64,000 nt of DNA. It comes from Paenibacillus sp. Lineage in GTDB: Bacteria > Bacillota > Bacilli > Paenibacillales > Paenibacillaceae. Under the pieces are notes generated by a model that was not told where the DNA came from, ran no database searches, and saw nothing but the letters and a program-made list of their open reading frames with translations. Shown piece by piece: positions 36,419 to 46,799 of the stretch (positions are counted from its first letter, which is position 1; every line of letters begins with the position of its first letter). The translations under genes and the position numbers were made by a program. The stretch covers positions 1 to 64,000 of the forward strand of contig JAFWEX010000131.1 in assembly GCA_017512705.1 (NCBI GenBank), read 5' to 3'.

Positions 36419-37606
36419 ATGAACATGTGGCATATCTGCATCTTTGAATTAAGACGTATTTTGAAAATTCGTTCTGTGGTTATAAATCTGTTTATTTTGC
36501 CCTTATTATTGATCTTTATCTTGGGGACAGCACTATCGAGCGCCATGGGAACAGGGGAAGAAAGCATACCTGATGTAGTCCATGTTGGGATTGTACAATC
36601 GGCTGAAGCGAAATCGTCTCCTGTTGGTGAAGCACTGAACGTATTCGTGGCTGCACCGGAAGTGGCAAAAATGCTGAAAGTTCAGCAGATAAGTTCCCAG
36701 GAAGAGGCAGTGAATGCGTTAAAACAAGGAGAAATTAACTTTGCGGTTATCCTTACCTCAGATATGGTGAAGCAGTGGATGGCAGGAGAAGAGGCCAAGC
36801 TGCAATGGATCCTTGGGAAAGATAGTACACTGAATGTGGTGGGGCAAACCTTGTTCACTCGCTTCACAGATGAGTTAAATCGACAAGTTGCCATGGTAAA
36901 AGTCCTTGGACCCGAAGCCATGGCGACTGCCGCTGCTCAAGTTGATACTAAATCGGCAGGACAGTCTAATGTCACGGTTACTAGTCCTGGGGATTCCGAT
37001 CAATCCTATAGTGCCTCACAATATTACGCGGCAGCGATGCTGGCTATGTTTATGCTGTATTCAGGCATGACAACCATTAACAGCCTGTTTACTGAGAAAG
37101 ATAAACGAACGCTAGCTCGTCTTCAGGCTGCTCCTGTAGGCAACGGAGTTATCTTTGCTGGTAAAATCGCAGGTAACAGCCTCCTTGCTTTTATGCAGGC
37201 AATCATTATTGTTCTCATGACACATGTATTATTTGGTGTGGACTGGGGTGGTCATCCATGGTTGATCGTACTGGTCTGTGTACTTATTACACTGGCGTCC
37301 ATGACTTTAGGTGTTATTGTGGCATTCATTAGTAAAAGTGCTGCTTCAGCCACTGCCCTGATGCAGAGCATCATTATTGCGATGACATTTATTAGCGGCG
37401 GATTTACACCGATCGCTGTTGATTTCGTACAACGTATTAGCGAATTCACAGTAAATCATTGGGCTCTTCAAAGTTTCCTTAGCATGATGTTGGGTTCTTC
37501 CTTAGATGAAATAATGCACAATATGTGGATGCTGGGAGCTGTGTGTGCAGTGCTTGCTGCCGCTGCGGCAGTGATATACAGAAAGGTTGGATACCGCTAT
37601 GAATAG
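36419..37606 (+). CDS. ABC-2 type permease, first subunit (LnrM-like)
   Basis: 395 aa. One N-terminal helix (~20-40), a large outside domain (~45-200) and five C-terminal helices (~205-390) make the ABC-2 membrane fold; the block LARLQAAPVGNGVIFAGKI before helix 3 is characteristic. The final 8 nt overlap the next gene, so the two permeases are translationally coupled and probably form a heterodimer. Confidence 0.88.
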   Translation: MNMWHICIFELRRILKIRSVVINLFILPLLLIFILGTALSSAMGTGEESIPDVVHVGIVQSAEAKSSPVGEALNVFVAAPEVAKMLKVQQISSQEEAVNALKQGEINFAVILTSDMVKQWMAGEEAKLQWILGKDSTLNVVGQTLFTRFTDELNRQVAMVKVLGPEAMATAAAQVDTKSAGQSNVTVTSPGDSDQSYSASQYYAAAMLAMFMLYSGMTTINSLFTEKDKRTLARLQAAPVGNGVIFAGKIAGNSLLAFMQAIIIVLMTHVLFGVDWGGHPWLIVLVCVLITLASMTLGVIVAFISKSAASATALMQSIIIAMTFISGGFTPIAVDFVQRISEFTVNHWALQSFLSMMLGSSLDEIMHNMWMLGAVCAVLAAAAAVIYRKVGYRYE

Positions 37607-38732
37607 TCTGCATATTGCTTGGCTGATGATTAGGAGAACGCTTGGGCGTAAACGCGGATTTATTACTTATCTGCTGCTCCCGTGTCTTGTTGTAACGGGA
37701 GCGGTCGCCCTTTTTGGAAGTGAGCAGGCAAGTCGTGCTGTGATACCTTATGTAAATATGGATCAGGGCACTGCGGGGTCATGGATGGTGCAAGAACTTG
37801 CTCGAATGAAAGAATACAGCTTCAAACCTGTGAACAGTGAGGAAGAGGTCAAGTCAGATGTAGTCAAGCAAAAAGGGAACATGGGTATCATTATTCCCGC
37901 CGATTACACACAATCACTGTTACAAGGGAAGAAGACCCATATTCAGCTGATTGAAATGCGTGTTAGTGAAAGTTCATATATCCTGCGGGCAGCCGTTGAA
38001 GGGATCGATGATGGACTGAAACAGTCTGCGTATGCAGCAACTACAGAAGAGAAATTTGAACAGCTTCTGGAGGAGGTTGGCAGACATACCCTATCAGGGG
38101 AAGCGCTGAACCTGCAACTGTATCCCAAACCAGGGCTAAATAACGTTACAGGGTTTACCATCATGTTTATGATGGGCCTGTTGACCAGTGCTGTGGCTGT
38201 GATTATGGAAGATCGTAAACAGCGTACGATGGCTCGAATGTATACAGCTCCTGTTAAGTCGTATGAGATTGCAGTGGGTAATTTTCTGGGCAGTCTGGCG
38301 ATCGGGATCATTCAGATTATGCTGGTGCTCGGCATTAGCAGATGGGTGCTGCATTATGATGCTGGAATTCCGTTCGGTACTCATTTTCTAATTCTTGGCG
38401 CATTTATGCTAGTTTCCATGGGGCTGGCGAGTACCGTTAGCGGACTGATTCGAGAAACGAAAAATGCCAGTATGTTGAACTCCCTCATTATTGTACCGAC
38501 TTGTATGATTGGAGGTTGCTTCTGGCCACTATCGATCATGCCGGAGTATATGCAGAAGCTGGCCAACTTCGTACCGCAGAAATGGACGATTCAGGCCGTT
38601 GAGACGATCTCTGCTGGAGGCACGTTGGCAGATATCGCTCTACCGCTACTAATTCTGACTGCTATGGCTATTATTCTGCTAGCTGTCGGCTCTGCGATCC
38701 TTCGTCCAGATCAGCCAGGAATGGATGCGTAG
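37599..38732 (+). CDS. ABC-2 type permease, second subunit (LnrN-like)
   Basis: 377 aa. Same topology as its neighbour: helix ~20-38, outside domain ~40-185, five helices to ~370, with the matching block MARMYTAPVKSYEIAVGNF. The ATG at 37599 (GAAAGGTTGG upstream, overlapping the previous gene) is preferred to the TTG at 37587. Last gene of the exporter operon. Confidence 0.88.
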   Translation: MNSLHIAWLMIRRTLGRKRGFITYLLLPCLVVTGAVALFGSEQASRAVIPYVNMDQGTAGSWMVQELARMKEYSFKPVNSEEEVKSDVVKQKGNMGIIIPADYTQSLLQGKKTHIQLIEMRVSESSYILRAAVEGIDDGLKQSAYAATTEEKFEQLLEEVGRHTLSGEALNLQLYPKPGLNNVTGFTIMFMMGLLTSAVAVIMEDRKQRTMARMYTAPVKSYEIAVGNFLGSLAIGIIQIMLVLGISRWVLHYDAGIPFGTHFLILGAFMLVSMGLASTVSGLIRETKNASMLNSLIIVPTCMIGGCFWPLSIMPEYMQKLANFVPQKWTIQAVETISAGGTLADIALPLLILTAMAIILLAVGSAILRPDQPGMDA

Positions 38733-38801
38733 TAGTTGAAAACATAGATCGAGCGAAGATGATGGTTAATGGTTACTTATCATGAAATATAAATAGAACA
38801 G

Positions 38802-38848
38802 AACAAGCACGCCTGCCGATTAAATGCGGCAGGCGTGCTTGTTGTTTT
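38802..38848. terminator. Terminator after the ABC exporter operon
   Basis: A perfect 17-bp stem, AACAAGCACGCCTGCCG (38802-38818) with its complement at 38827-38843, loop of 8, then GTTTTATT-type T residues. It stands 80 bp before the convergent motB stop. Confidence 0.8.
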
Positions 38849-38927
38849 ATTCTTTTGCAGAAGTAGCCGCGAGGCTTGCAGAAGTATAATCAGAAGCTTG
38901 CTACAAATTACGTTGTTTTACGCTCGA

Positions 38928-39767
38928 CTAGGGTTGCAGCTGACGAAGCACCGTAATCTCAACCCGGCGATTTTTCTGCCTTCCTGCTGGAGTTTGGTTG
39001 TCCCCGGTTGGACGGGTATCTGCGTAACCTGCATATTGGAAGTGATCTGGATCGAGTTTCTCCTGATCTAGGAAAAAGCGTAATACAGACAATGCTCGTT
39101 CACCAGATAACTCCCAGTTATCCTTGTACATGGAATTAGCTCCGATTGGCACATTATCCGTATGTCCTTCGATACTGACCACCATTTGAAGATTACGAAA
39201 CAAACTTGCCAGTTTGTTCATTGTCGGGGAAGCTTCCTTTTTCAAAGCGGCTTGTCCTTGGTCGAATAGGAATCGGTCACTTAGTGTAATGGAAATGCCC
39301 TGCGGCTTGTCTGCAACAAAAATCTGATCTTCCAGTTTATTCTCCTCAATATATTGGGTAATCACATTGAACAGATTTTGCAGCTCCTGCTCCTGCGTCC
39401 TGAACTGAAGTTCACGTTCTGTAAGCGGACGATTGCTTTCATCTGCGGGATCTGTCTCTGGTATGGATTCAGGGTCTTGCTTATCTCCTGATCCCAACTG
39501 ACCATCAGAGGGAGGTGTCTTGGTAATCACTTGACCAGGTTTATTATTAAGTCCATCTCCAAGCTCCAGAACAGAGCTGGATTCATTGAATGTGTTCTGA
39601 AGGGATTGGGTAACGACGTCATATTTACCCGAATCCAGATTGCTCATGGCGTACATGATGACAAAAAATATCAACAGCAGGGTAATGAGATCGGCATAGG
39701 TAATCATCCAGCGATCCCGATGATCCGCAGTTTTGCGTTTGGCACGCCGGTTACTGCGCCGACTCAT
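38928..39767 (-). CDS. motB: Flagellar stator protein MotB/MotS
   Basis: 279 aa. One membrane helix (~20-42) carries the ion-carrying Asp26 in TYADLITLLLIFFVIMYAMS. A Pro/Asp/Gln-rich plug and linker (~60-115) leads to the OmpA-like peptidoglycan-binding domain (~150-275, SIEGHTDNVPIG ... NRRVEITV). The helix resembles MotS, the sodium type in Bacillus, more than proton MotB, but the deciding residue cannot be assigned with certainty here. It overlaps the motA gene by 17 nt. Confidence 0.92.
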   Translation of the reverse strand: MSRRSNRRAKRKTADHRDRWMITYADLITLLLIFFVIMYAMSNLDSGKYDVVTQSLQNTFNESSSVLELGDGLNNKPGQVITKTPPSDGQLGSGDKQDPESIPETDPADESNRPLTERELQFRTQEQELQNLFNVITQYIEENKLEDQIFVADKPQGISITLSDRFLFDQGQAALKKEASPTMNKLASLFRNLQMVVSIEGHTDNVPIGANSMYKDNWELSGERALSVLRFFLDQEKLDPDHFQYAGYADTRPTGDNQTPAGRQKNRRVEITVLRQLQP

Positions 39768-40551
39768 CCAATCCCTCCTTTGCCAGTGGGGAATATACCA
39801 CCTGACGATGTGTAAGCGTAAAGGATTCTAGCCGTTTACGGACGAGCTGCGGATTTTCGCCGTTTTGAATGGCAAGAATGCCTTCGAGCATCATCTCCAT
39901 GGCTTGAACTTCGTCAGCACCTCTGGATTTAATCTTGGACGCAATGGGCAAAAAGATCAGGTTAGCACTGGCGACTCCATACAGAGTGGCAGTAAAGGCA
40001 ACAGCAATAGCCGGTCCAAGTCCGGTGGGATCGGTTAAGCTACCCAGCACTTGAATAAGTCCCATTACGGTTCCGATGATCCCCATGGTTGGGGCGTAAC
40101 CGCCGGCAGATTCGAATATTTTGGCATAACCCTCATGTTTCTGTTCCACAGAATCAATCTCCATCTCCAGAATCTGCCGAATGACATCAGGGTCTGTACC
40201 ATCAACAATCATTTGAATGCCATCTTGTAAAAATGGATGAGGATAATCCACTACTCTGCGTTCCAGAGCTAGCACACCGGATCTGCGAGCAATAGACGAC
40301 ATTTCAATCAGATCCTCAACCGATTGCTTGGAATCATGATGATGACGTCCAAATGCCATTCGTAAAGCAGCAGGAATCGTGCGTAGACGATGACCAGGGA
40401 AGCTGGCAACAACAGCAGCTATTGTACCGCCAAACACGATTAGAGCAGCCGTTTTTTGTAACAGGCCAGACAATTGACCGCCTTCCCATAAAAAACCACT
40501 GATAATGGCGGCAATTCCGGCTATTATACCGATGAGTGTCGCAATATCCAT
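39751..40551 (-). CDS. motA: Flagellar stator protein MotA/MotP
   Basis: 266 aa. Four membrane helices (two near residues 5-45, two near 145-200) with a cytoplasmic loop carrying the charged rotor-facing segment (ARRSGVLALERRV). The proline blocks GYAPTMGIIGTVMGLIQ and the LGPAIAVAFTATLYGVASAN region are typical. It forms the stator with the following gene. No flagellar genes lie nearby, so the pair is a stand-alone stator operon. The start at 40551 has AGGAGTGGGTT upstream on the minus strand. Confidence 0.92.
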   Translation of the reverse strand: MDIATLIGIIAGIAAIISGFLWEGGQLSGLLQKTAALIVFGGTIAAVVASFPGHRLRTIPAALRMAFGRHHHDSKQSVEDLIEMSSIARRSGVLALERRVVDYPHPFLQDGIQMIVDGTDPDVIRQILEMEIDSVEQKHEGYAKIFESAGGYAPTMGIIGTVMGLIQVLGSLTDPTGLGPAIAVAFTATLYGVASANLIFLPIASKIKSRGADEVQAMEMMLEGILAIQNGENPQLVRKRLESFTLTHRQVVYSPLAKEGLDESAQ

Positions 40552-40582
40552 AAATTAACCCACTCCTATCTTCATTTCACGT

Positions 40583-40611
40583 TTGCAACACTAAAACGAA
40601 CAAGGTATAAT
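40583..40611 (+). promoter_or_regulatory. Promoter of uvrB
   Basis: TTGCAA (40583-40588), a 17-bp spacer and perfect TATAAT (40606-40611). Transcription would begin near 40618, about 100 nt before uvrB. Confidence 0.6.
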
Positions 40612-40617
40612 TGAACG

Positions 40618-40631
40618 GGAACAAATATTCC
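40618..40631 (+). promoter_or_regulatory. LexA-like (SOS) box at the uvrB promoter
   Basis: GGAACAAATATTCC fits the Bacillus LexA consensus CGAACRNRYGTTYG at most fixed positions (GAAC, purine/pyrimidine pattern, TTC). It lies at the predicted transcription start. uvrBA is a known SOS operon in Bacillus. The two outer bases and one inner G differ, so it would be a weaker site. Confidence 0.5.
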
Positions 40632-40720
40632 TATTACTATAAGTTTTCCCAACTGGAAATTCGGGGAACTTCGACAATATATAGTGACTATTATTTTAGA
40701 CGATAGGGTGAGATACGGCA

Positions 40721-42712
40721 ATGAGCGATATTATAATGAGCGACAAAACGTTCGAAATCGAGTCAGAGTTTTCTCCCCAGGGTGATCAGCCTGCAGCCAT
40801 ACAGGAATTGGTGAAGGGTGTTCAGGAAGGGAAGAGATACCAGACGCTTTTGGGTGCAACGGGTACGGGGAAGACGTTCACCATTGCACAGACCATAGCC
40901 AAGCTGCAGCGGCCGACGTTGATTATTGCGCACAATAAGACACTGGCAGCCCAGCTGGCGAGTGAATTCAAAGAGTTTTTTCCGAATAACATGGTAGAGT
41001 ATTTTGTCAGCTATTACGACTACTATCAACCGGAAGCCTACATTCCTTCATCTGATACGTATATCGAGAAGGATTCGAGTATTAATGAAGAGATTGATAA
41101 ATTGAGACACGCAGCGACCAGTTCGTTGTTTGAACGTCGTGACGTCATTATTGTAGCTAGTGTTTCTTGCATATACGGTTTGGGTTCGCCGCATGACTAT
41201 TCCAGCATGCTTTTGTCACTGCGGGTGGGTATGGAGAAGCCACGCAATCAGATTTTGTCTCGTCTTGTAGAGATACAGTATCAGCGGAATGATATTAACT
41301 TTGTTCGTGGTACGTTTCGTGTCCGCGGCGATGTAATCGAGATTTTTCCAGCCTCCAAGGGGGAACACGCGATTCGGGTTGAATTGTTCGGGGACGAGAT
41401 CGAGAAAATTACCGAAATTGACGTTTTGACTGGAGAGCTGATTGGTGAACGTGAGCATATTGCTATTTTCCCGGCATCTCACTTCGTAACACAAGAAGAG
41501 ACGATGCGTGTGGCACTGGTGAATATTGAGCGTGAATTGGAAGAACGTCTTGAAGTATTGCGTGAACAAGGCAAGCTGCTGGAAGCACAGCGGCTGGAGC
41601 AGCGTACACGTTATGATATAGAAATGATGAAGGAAGTTGGCTTTTGTTCGGGGATTGAGAACTATTCTGGACCGCTGACCTTCCGTGAACGCGGGGATAC
41701 ACCGTATACGCTACTCGATTATTTTCCTGATGATATGTTGATTGTGGTGGATGAGTCCCATGTGACACTGCCGCAGATTCGTGCGATGTATAACGGTGAC
41801 CAAGCGAGGAAGACGGTGCTGGTGGATCACGGTTTCCGTCTGCCTTCTGCGCTGGATAATCGACCGCTCAAGTTCGAAGAGTTCGAAGAAAAGATGAACC
41901 AGATTATCTATGTATCGGCAACGCCGGGACCTTATGAGATTGAGCATACCGATACAATGGTGCAGCAGATTATTCGTCCAACGGGTTTGCTCGATCCTGT
42001 CATTGAACTCCGTCCAACAAAAGGACAGATTGATGATCTGATTGCAGAGATTAACGACAGAATTGCCAAAGACGAGCGCGTATTGATCACTACGTTAACT
42101 AAGAAAATGTCGGAAGATCTGACGGATTATCTGAAGGAGATTGGTATTAAGGTAAGATATCTACACTCCGAGATCAAAACGCTCGAACGAATGGCGATTT
42201 TGCGTGATCTTAGGCTGGGTACCTTCCATGTATTGATTGGGATCAACTTGTTAAGAGAAGGTCTTGATCTGCCGGAGGTTTCATTGGTAGCTATTCTCGA
42301 TGCCGATAAGGAAGGATTCCTGCGTTCCGAGCGTTCGCTTATTCAGACGATAGGGCGTGCCGCGAGAAACAGCGAAGGTAAAGTTATTTTGTATGGAGAC
42401 AAAGTGACGGATTCCATGGATAAGGCGATGAAAGAGACGGAACGACGTCGTAGCATCCAGATGGCTTATAATGAGAAGCATGGGATAACACCTCAGACGA
42501 TTCGTAAAAAAGTACGTGATGTGATTGAGGCAACGAAGGTTGCTGAATCCAAAAATGAGTATCTGACTGGCGCTGCCGAGAAGATGTCGAAGAAAGAGCG
42601 TCAGTCGCTCATTCAGCGTCTGGAAGCAGAGATGAAAGATGCAGCCAAAAACTTGCAGTTTGAACGTGCCGCGGAGCTTCGTGATGCATTGCTGGAGCTG
42701 CGAGCAGAATAG
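40721..42712 (+). CDS. uvrB: Excinuclease ABC subunit B
   Basis: 663 aa. UvrB verifies DNA damage handed over by UvrA and recruits UvrC. Walker [14 protein letters not shown], the beta-hairpin region ([20 protein letters not shown]), helicase motifs ([30 protein letters not shown]) and the C-terminal UvrC-contact helix pair ([19 protein letters not shown]) are complete. ATG 40721 with AGGGTGAG upstream. uvrA follows 214 bp later, after a perfect inverted repeat. Confidence 0.97.
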   Translation: MSDIIMSDKTFEIESEFSPQGDQPAAIQELVKGVQEGKRYQTLLGATGTGKTFTIAQTIAKLQRPTLIIAHNKTLAAQLASEFKEFFPNNMVEYFVSYYDYYQPEAYIPSSDTYIEKDSSINEEIDKLRHAATSSLFERRDVIIVASVSCIYGLGSPHDYSSMLLSLRVGMEKPRNQILSRLVEIQYQRNDINFVRGTFRVRGDVIEIFPASKGEHAIRVELFGDEIEKITEIDVLTGELIGEREHIAIFPASHFVTQEETMRVALVNIERELEERLEVLREQGKLLEAQRLEQRTRYDIEMMKEVGFCSGIENYSGPLTFRERGDTPYTLLDYFPDDMLIVVDESHVTLPQIRAMYNGDQARKTVLVDHGFRLPSALDNRPLKFEEFEEKMNQIIYVSATPGPYEIEHTDTMVQQIIRPTGLLDPVIELRPTKGQIDDLIAEINDRIAKDERVLITTLTKKMSEDLTDYLKEIGIKVRYLHSEIKTLERMAILRDLRLGTFHVLIGINLLREGLDLPEVSLVAILDADKEGFLRSERSLIQTIGRAARNSEGKVILYGDKVTDSMDKAMKETERRRSIQMAYNEKHGITPQTIRKKVRDVIEATKVAESKNEYLTGAAEKMSKKERQSLIQRLEAEMKDAAKNLQFERAAELRDALLELRAE

Positions 42713-42755
42713 ATGTAGATTGATAGAGGAAGCTTCCTTGATTGAACATTTTGTG

Positions 42756-42787
42756 ATAAGAGAACGGCCAGTTGGCCGTTCTCTTAT
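42756..42787 (+). terminator. Perfect inverted repeat between uvrB and uvrA
   Basis: 15-nt arms (ATAAGAGAACGGCCA at 42756-42770 and its complement at 42773-42787) around GT. Few T residues follow, so it may be a partial terminator or mRNA-processing hairpin that sets the uvrB to uvrA ratio. Confidence 0.6.
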
Positions 42788-42925
42788 TGGGTGAAAATGA
42801 GTAAAAAAATGCCTCAGTTAACCCGATAATAAGACATGTTGAAATTACAAATTCAGGTCTATACTGATAGAAACGATAAATTTGGTTAAAAGGTTTATAG
42901 ATAAGCAATGAGAGGATGAATACTA

Positions 42926-45784
42926 TTGGCGAGCGAGAACATTGTCATCAAAGGTGCGCGAGCGCATAACCTGAAAAACATTGATATCACCATCCCACGT
43001 GACCGCTTTGTCGTATTGACCGGCTTGAGCGGATCAGGCAAGTCCTCGCTGGCTTTTGATACGATCTATGCCGAAGGACAGCGGCGTTATGTGGAATCAT
43101 TGTCAGCCTATGCACGTCAGTTTTTGGGCCAGATGGAAAAACCGGATGTTGATTCCATTGAGGGTTTGTCACCTGCGATCTCGATCGATCAGAAAACAAC
43201 AAGCCGTAACCCACGTTCCACGGTAGGAACAGTTACTGAAATCTACGATTATCTGCGTCTCCTGTTTGCACGGATTGGTCATCCGCATTGTCCCGATCAC
43301 GGGATCGAGATTACATCCCAAACGGTGGAACAAATGGTGGACCGTATTATGCAGTACCCTGAACGTACCCGATTGCAAATTCTGGCTCCGATTGTTGCCG
43401 GACGCAAAGGGGAGCACAAAAGTGTATTTGCCGATGTGTCTAAGCAAGGTTTTGTCCGTGTACGGGTCAATGGTGAACTTCGTGACTTGTCCGAGGATAT
43501 CCAGCTGGAGAAAAACAAAAAACATACCATTGATGTTGTTGTTGACCGGATCGTTGTGAAGGATGATGTCCAGGCACGTCTGGCAGATTCTATAGAAACG
43601 GCGCTTAACCTTTCTGGTGGCCAACTGCTAGTGGATATTATCGGTGAAGAAGAACTGCGCTTCAGTTCGAACTTTGCATGCCCGGTCTGCGGATTCAGCA
43701 TTGATGAGCTAGCACCTCGGATGTTCTCGTTTAACAGCCCTTTTGGTGCTTGTCCGGATTGTGACGGTTTGGGTGTCAAAATGATTGTAGACCCGGATCT
43801 GCTTGTGCCAGATCGCAGTAAATCTATTGAAGAAGGTGCGTTTGATGCCTGGACAGGAGGAACGTCAACGTATTATCCGCAGTTTCTTCGGTCCGTATGC
43901 GAACATTTTAACATCCCTCAGGATGTCCCCGTAGAAGATTTGCCTGCCGATCAGATGAACAAGTTATTGCACGGGACAGGCTCTGAAAAGATTCGTTTTC
44001 GTTATGAAAATGACTTTGGACAACGCAAAGAAGCATTAGTTACGTTCGAAGGAATCGTTAATAATCTGGAGCGTCGTTATCGGGAAACGGCTTCGGAAGG
44101 TATCCGGGAGTTCATTGAAGGATACATGAGTGCCAAGCCTTGTGGTACATGCAAAGGACAACGTCTGAAACGAGAAAGCCTTGCTGTAACCATTAATGAT
44201 CACAACATGGCTTATGTGACCAGTCTGTCGATCGGCGAAGCGGGACGTTTCTTTGAGTCACTACAGCTGACGGAGAAAGAGCAGACCATTGCCAAACTGA
44301 TCCTGAAAGAAATTAATAGCCGATTGGGTTTCCTTGTTAATGTCGGTTTGGACTACTTGACGTTAAGCCGTGCTGCTGGCACGCTTTCGGGTGGGGAAGC
44401 ACAGCGGATCAGATTGGCGACTCAGATCGGTTCCAGCTTGATGGGCGTACTCTACATTCTGGACGAGCCAAGTATTGGTCTGCACCAGCGGGATAATGAT
44501 CGTTTGATCTCTACGCTGGCACATATGCGGGATATTGGAAACACTCTGATCGTTGTAGAACATGACGAAGATACAATGATGGCAGCAGATTATATTATCG
44601 ACATTGGCCCTGGCGCAGGTATTCACGGCGGTACAGTCATGTCACAAGGTACACCGGAAGAGATTATGAATGACGAGAAATCGCTAACGGGTCAATACCT
44701 CAGTGGCAAGAAGTTTATTCCTGTTCGTACAGAACGCCGAAGTGTAGGCGACCGCTGGCTGGAAGTGCGCGGAGCCAAAGAAAATAACTTGAAGAATCTG
44801 AATGTGAAGATTCCGGTAGGTGTATTTACTGCTGTTACGGGAGTATCAGGTTCAGGTAAATCTACACTGATTAACGAGATTCTGTACAAAACACTGGCGC
44901 GTGATCTGAACCGTGCACGAGTACGTCCGGGACAGCATAAGGAGATTCGTGGACTTGAGCATATCGATAAAGTTATCGATATTGACCAGTCACCGATCGG
45001 ACGTACGCCACGCTCGAATCCCGCTACGTATACAGGTGTTTTTGATGATATTCGTGATCTGTTCGCACAGACGAATGAAGCTAAAGTGCGTGGATACAAA
45101 AAAGGACGGTTCAGCTTTAATATTAAAGGTGGACGATGTGAAGCTTGCCGGGGAGATGGCATAATCAAAATTGAAATGCACTTCCTGCCAGATGTCTATG
45201 TGCCATGTGAAGTTTGCAAAGGAAAACGATATAACCGTGAAACGCTAGAAGTGAAGTACAAAAACAAAAATATTGCGGATGTACTCGAAATGACAGTAGA
45301 GGATGCTACTCAATTCTTTGAGAATATTCCGAAAATTCATCGCAAAATGCAAACATTAATGGATGTCGGCCTCGGATACATTAATCTGGGTCAACCGGCA
45401 ACAACGCTGTCCTGTGGTGAAGCACAGCGAGTGAAGCTTGCTTCCGAGCTGTACCGACGGAGTACGGGCAAAACAATCTATATTCTCGATGAGCCCACAA
45501 CGGGTCTGCATGTTGATGATATTGACAGGTTGTTAACGGTGTTGCATCGTCTTGTGGATTCTGGTGAGTCTGTGCTTGTTATTGAGCATAATCTGGACGT
45601 CATCAAAACAGCCGATTATATCGTTGACCTCGGTCCAGAAGGCGGAAGTGGGGGCGGTACAATCGTTGCTACAGGAACACCTGAAGATATTATCCAAGTG
45701 GAGGAATCATATACTGGAAAATATCTGAAACCTGTACTGGAGCGCGATACGGAGCGGAGCAGAGCTCTACAGCTCACAGAATAG
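42926..45784 (+). CDS. uvrA: Excinuclease ABC subunit A
   Basis: 952 aa, TTG start at 42926 with GAGAGGATG upstream. The damage sensor of nucleotide excision repair, a double ABC ATPase. Walker A sites are GLSGSGKSS (near residue 32) and GVSGSGKST (near 640). Zinc modules are CPVCGF...CPDCDG, the insertion CGTCKG and CEACRGDG...CEVCKG. The first ABC signature is TLSGGEAQR. The second reads TLSCGEAQR: Cys830 (codon TGT at 45413) replaces the near-invariant Gly. All else is normal. One base change (GGT to TGT) explains it; sequencing error is possible. Confidence 0.96.
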   Translation: MASENIVIKGARAHNLKNIDITIPRDRFVVLTGLSGSGKSSLAFDTIYAEGQRRYVESLSAYARQFLGQMEKPDVDSIEGLSPAISIDQKTTSRNPRSTVGTVTEIYDYLRLLFARIGHPHCPDHGIEITSQTVEQMVDRIMQYPERTRLQILAPIVAGRKGEHKSVFADVSKQGFVRVRVNGELRDLSEDIQLEKNKKHTIDVVVDRIVVKDDVQARLADSIETALNLSGGQLLVDIIGEEELRFSSNFACPVCGFSIDELAPRMFSFNSPFGACPDCDGLGVKMIVDPDLLVPDRSKSIEEGAFDAWTGGTSTYYPQFLRSVCEHFNIPQDVPVEDLPADQMNKLLHGTGSEKIRFRYENDFGQRKEALVTFEGIVNNLERRYRETASEGIREFIEGYMSAKPCGTCKGQRLKRESLAVTINDHNMAYVTSLSIGEAGRFFESLQLTEKEQTIAKLILKEINSRLGFLVNVGLDYLTLSRAAGTLSGGEAQRIRLATQIGSSLMGVLYILDEPSIGLHQRDNDRLISTLAHMRDIGNTLIVVEHDEDTMMAADYIIDIGPGAGIHGGTVMSQGTPEEIMNDEKSLTGQYLSGKKFIPVRTERRSVGDRWLEVRGAKENNLKNLNVKIPVGVFTAVTGVSGSGKSTLINEILYKTLARDLNRARVRPGQHKEIRGLEHIDKVIDIDQSPIGRTPRSNPATYTGVFDDIRDLFAQTNEAKVRGYKKGRFSFNIKGGRCEACRGDGIIKIEMHFLPDVYVPCEVCKGKRYNRETLEVKYKNKNIADVLEMTVEDATQFFENIPKIHRKMQTLMDVGLGYINLGQPATTLSCGEAQRVKLASELYRRSTGKTIYILDEPTTGLHVDDIDRLLTVLHRLVDSGESVLVIEHNLDVIKTADYIVDLGPEGGSGGGTIVATGTPEDIIQVEESYTGKYLKPVLERDTERSRALQLTE

Positions 45785-46271
45785 TCTAACAGACCTGCAG
45801 CGGCTACTGCCTAACAGGTTGTCTCTGTCCCTCTCTACCGTACCTCTCTATCATAATAGAGAATTAGCATGATGCCAGATGAAGCATGAAACATGAAGAT
45901 ATGCTGGGGTGTATATGAACCTTCTTCACTCGAGAAATAGGCTGTGGACGAAATTCACACTTGTTCTTTAGGGAGAAGGTTTTTTTATATACGGGTTCAC
46001 GCAGGGAAAGTAACGTCAAGGCAAGTACTGATCGTTAGCGATTGTGACCGCGATCTGCTATCTGTGCTCCAGTTACTCGCTGAATAGGGATTGTTCATGA
46101 AAGTGTTTACATATTAGAAGGGGTAAGCTTTTGTCAGCGAAACAGGAACACTAGATTTTTTTCATTTTTTGGATGATAGGGCTTGCATTACTAAGAGGGT
46201 ACAGATAACATAGAGGAAGAGTTTAGGGTATGCGTTAGTTGTTCAACTATGGTGAGGAGGTCTGTCTATCC
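45785..46271 (+). other. Long spacer after uvrA
   Basis: No gene supported. It contains a 7-bp stem TCTCTAT/ATAGAGA near 45846-45863. A wide-loop pair AACCTTCT (45918-45925) / AGAAGGTT (45974-45981) with seven T after it may end the uvrA transcript. A weak promoter-like pair, TTGCAT 46183-46188 and TAACAT 46206-46211 (17-bp spacer), precedes the small membrane-protein gene. Confidence 0.5.
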
Positions 46272-46481
46272 ATGCTGCTTGCAGAGGCTGCCACGGCGAG
46301 TACATCCAATTTTAATGCATTTGATATTTTTGTCATCCTGTTCACAATCCTGATATTTATCGGACTGGTTCGACTTCTTCGGGCACCGAAGAAAAATCTG
46401 TTTGCTATTGGGTTTACCATTGTCAGTCTGCTTGTATTTTTGATGACAGACTACGCGATGATCACGGGCTGGTTTAGTTAA
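46272..46481 (+). CDS. Small two-helix membrane protein (DUF2759/YqgW-like)
   Basis: 69 aa. Two membrane helices (residues ~18-37 and ~44-63) flank a short basic loop (RLLRAPKKNL). The first helix (FVILFTILIFIGLVRLL) and the loop-to-second-helix join (NLFAIGFTIVSLLVFLMTDY) recall the DUF2759 family of Bacillus. ATG 46272 is placed by GTGAGGAGG upstream; an upstream TTG at 46239 would add 11 unlikely residues. Function unknown. A terminator follows, so it is a single-gene unit. Confidence 0.65.
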   Translation: MLLAEAATASTSNFNAFDIFVILFTILIFIGLVRLLRAPKKNLFAIGFTIVSLLVFLMTDYAMITGWFS

Positions 46482-46570
46482 CAGAATCACACGCTAGTAG
46501 ATGTAACCAGAAACACAACACATCGTAAGATACATCCATAGAGATACATCAATCATCAACATAATAAGAG

Positions 46571-46602
46571 CACCTTCCAGAAGCATCTGGAAGGTGTTTT
46601 TT
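46571..46602 (+). terminator. Terminator of the small membrane-protein gene
   Basis: CACCTTCCAGA (46571-46581) pairs exactly with TCTGGAAGGTG (46586-46596), 4-nt loop, six T. The rest of the gap to 46800 shows no clear promoter. Confidence 0.88.
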
Positions 46603-46799
46603 AATCTTTGCATTCCTCCGAGGAGACGGTCATTTTTTGTCGAATTAGATCGAAAATTAAAACGATTGTATACCCATAATTTGTATGATACATTGAAGGA
46701 TACTGGTATTGCAGATGAGAGAGAAGATAGATTCAGTCGTGAATCAGCTTAGGCTGTCCAGTCGCGTAAGAAGGATGTATAGAGAGGTCAGGTGAATTG

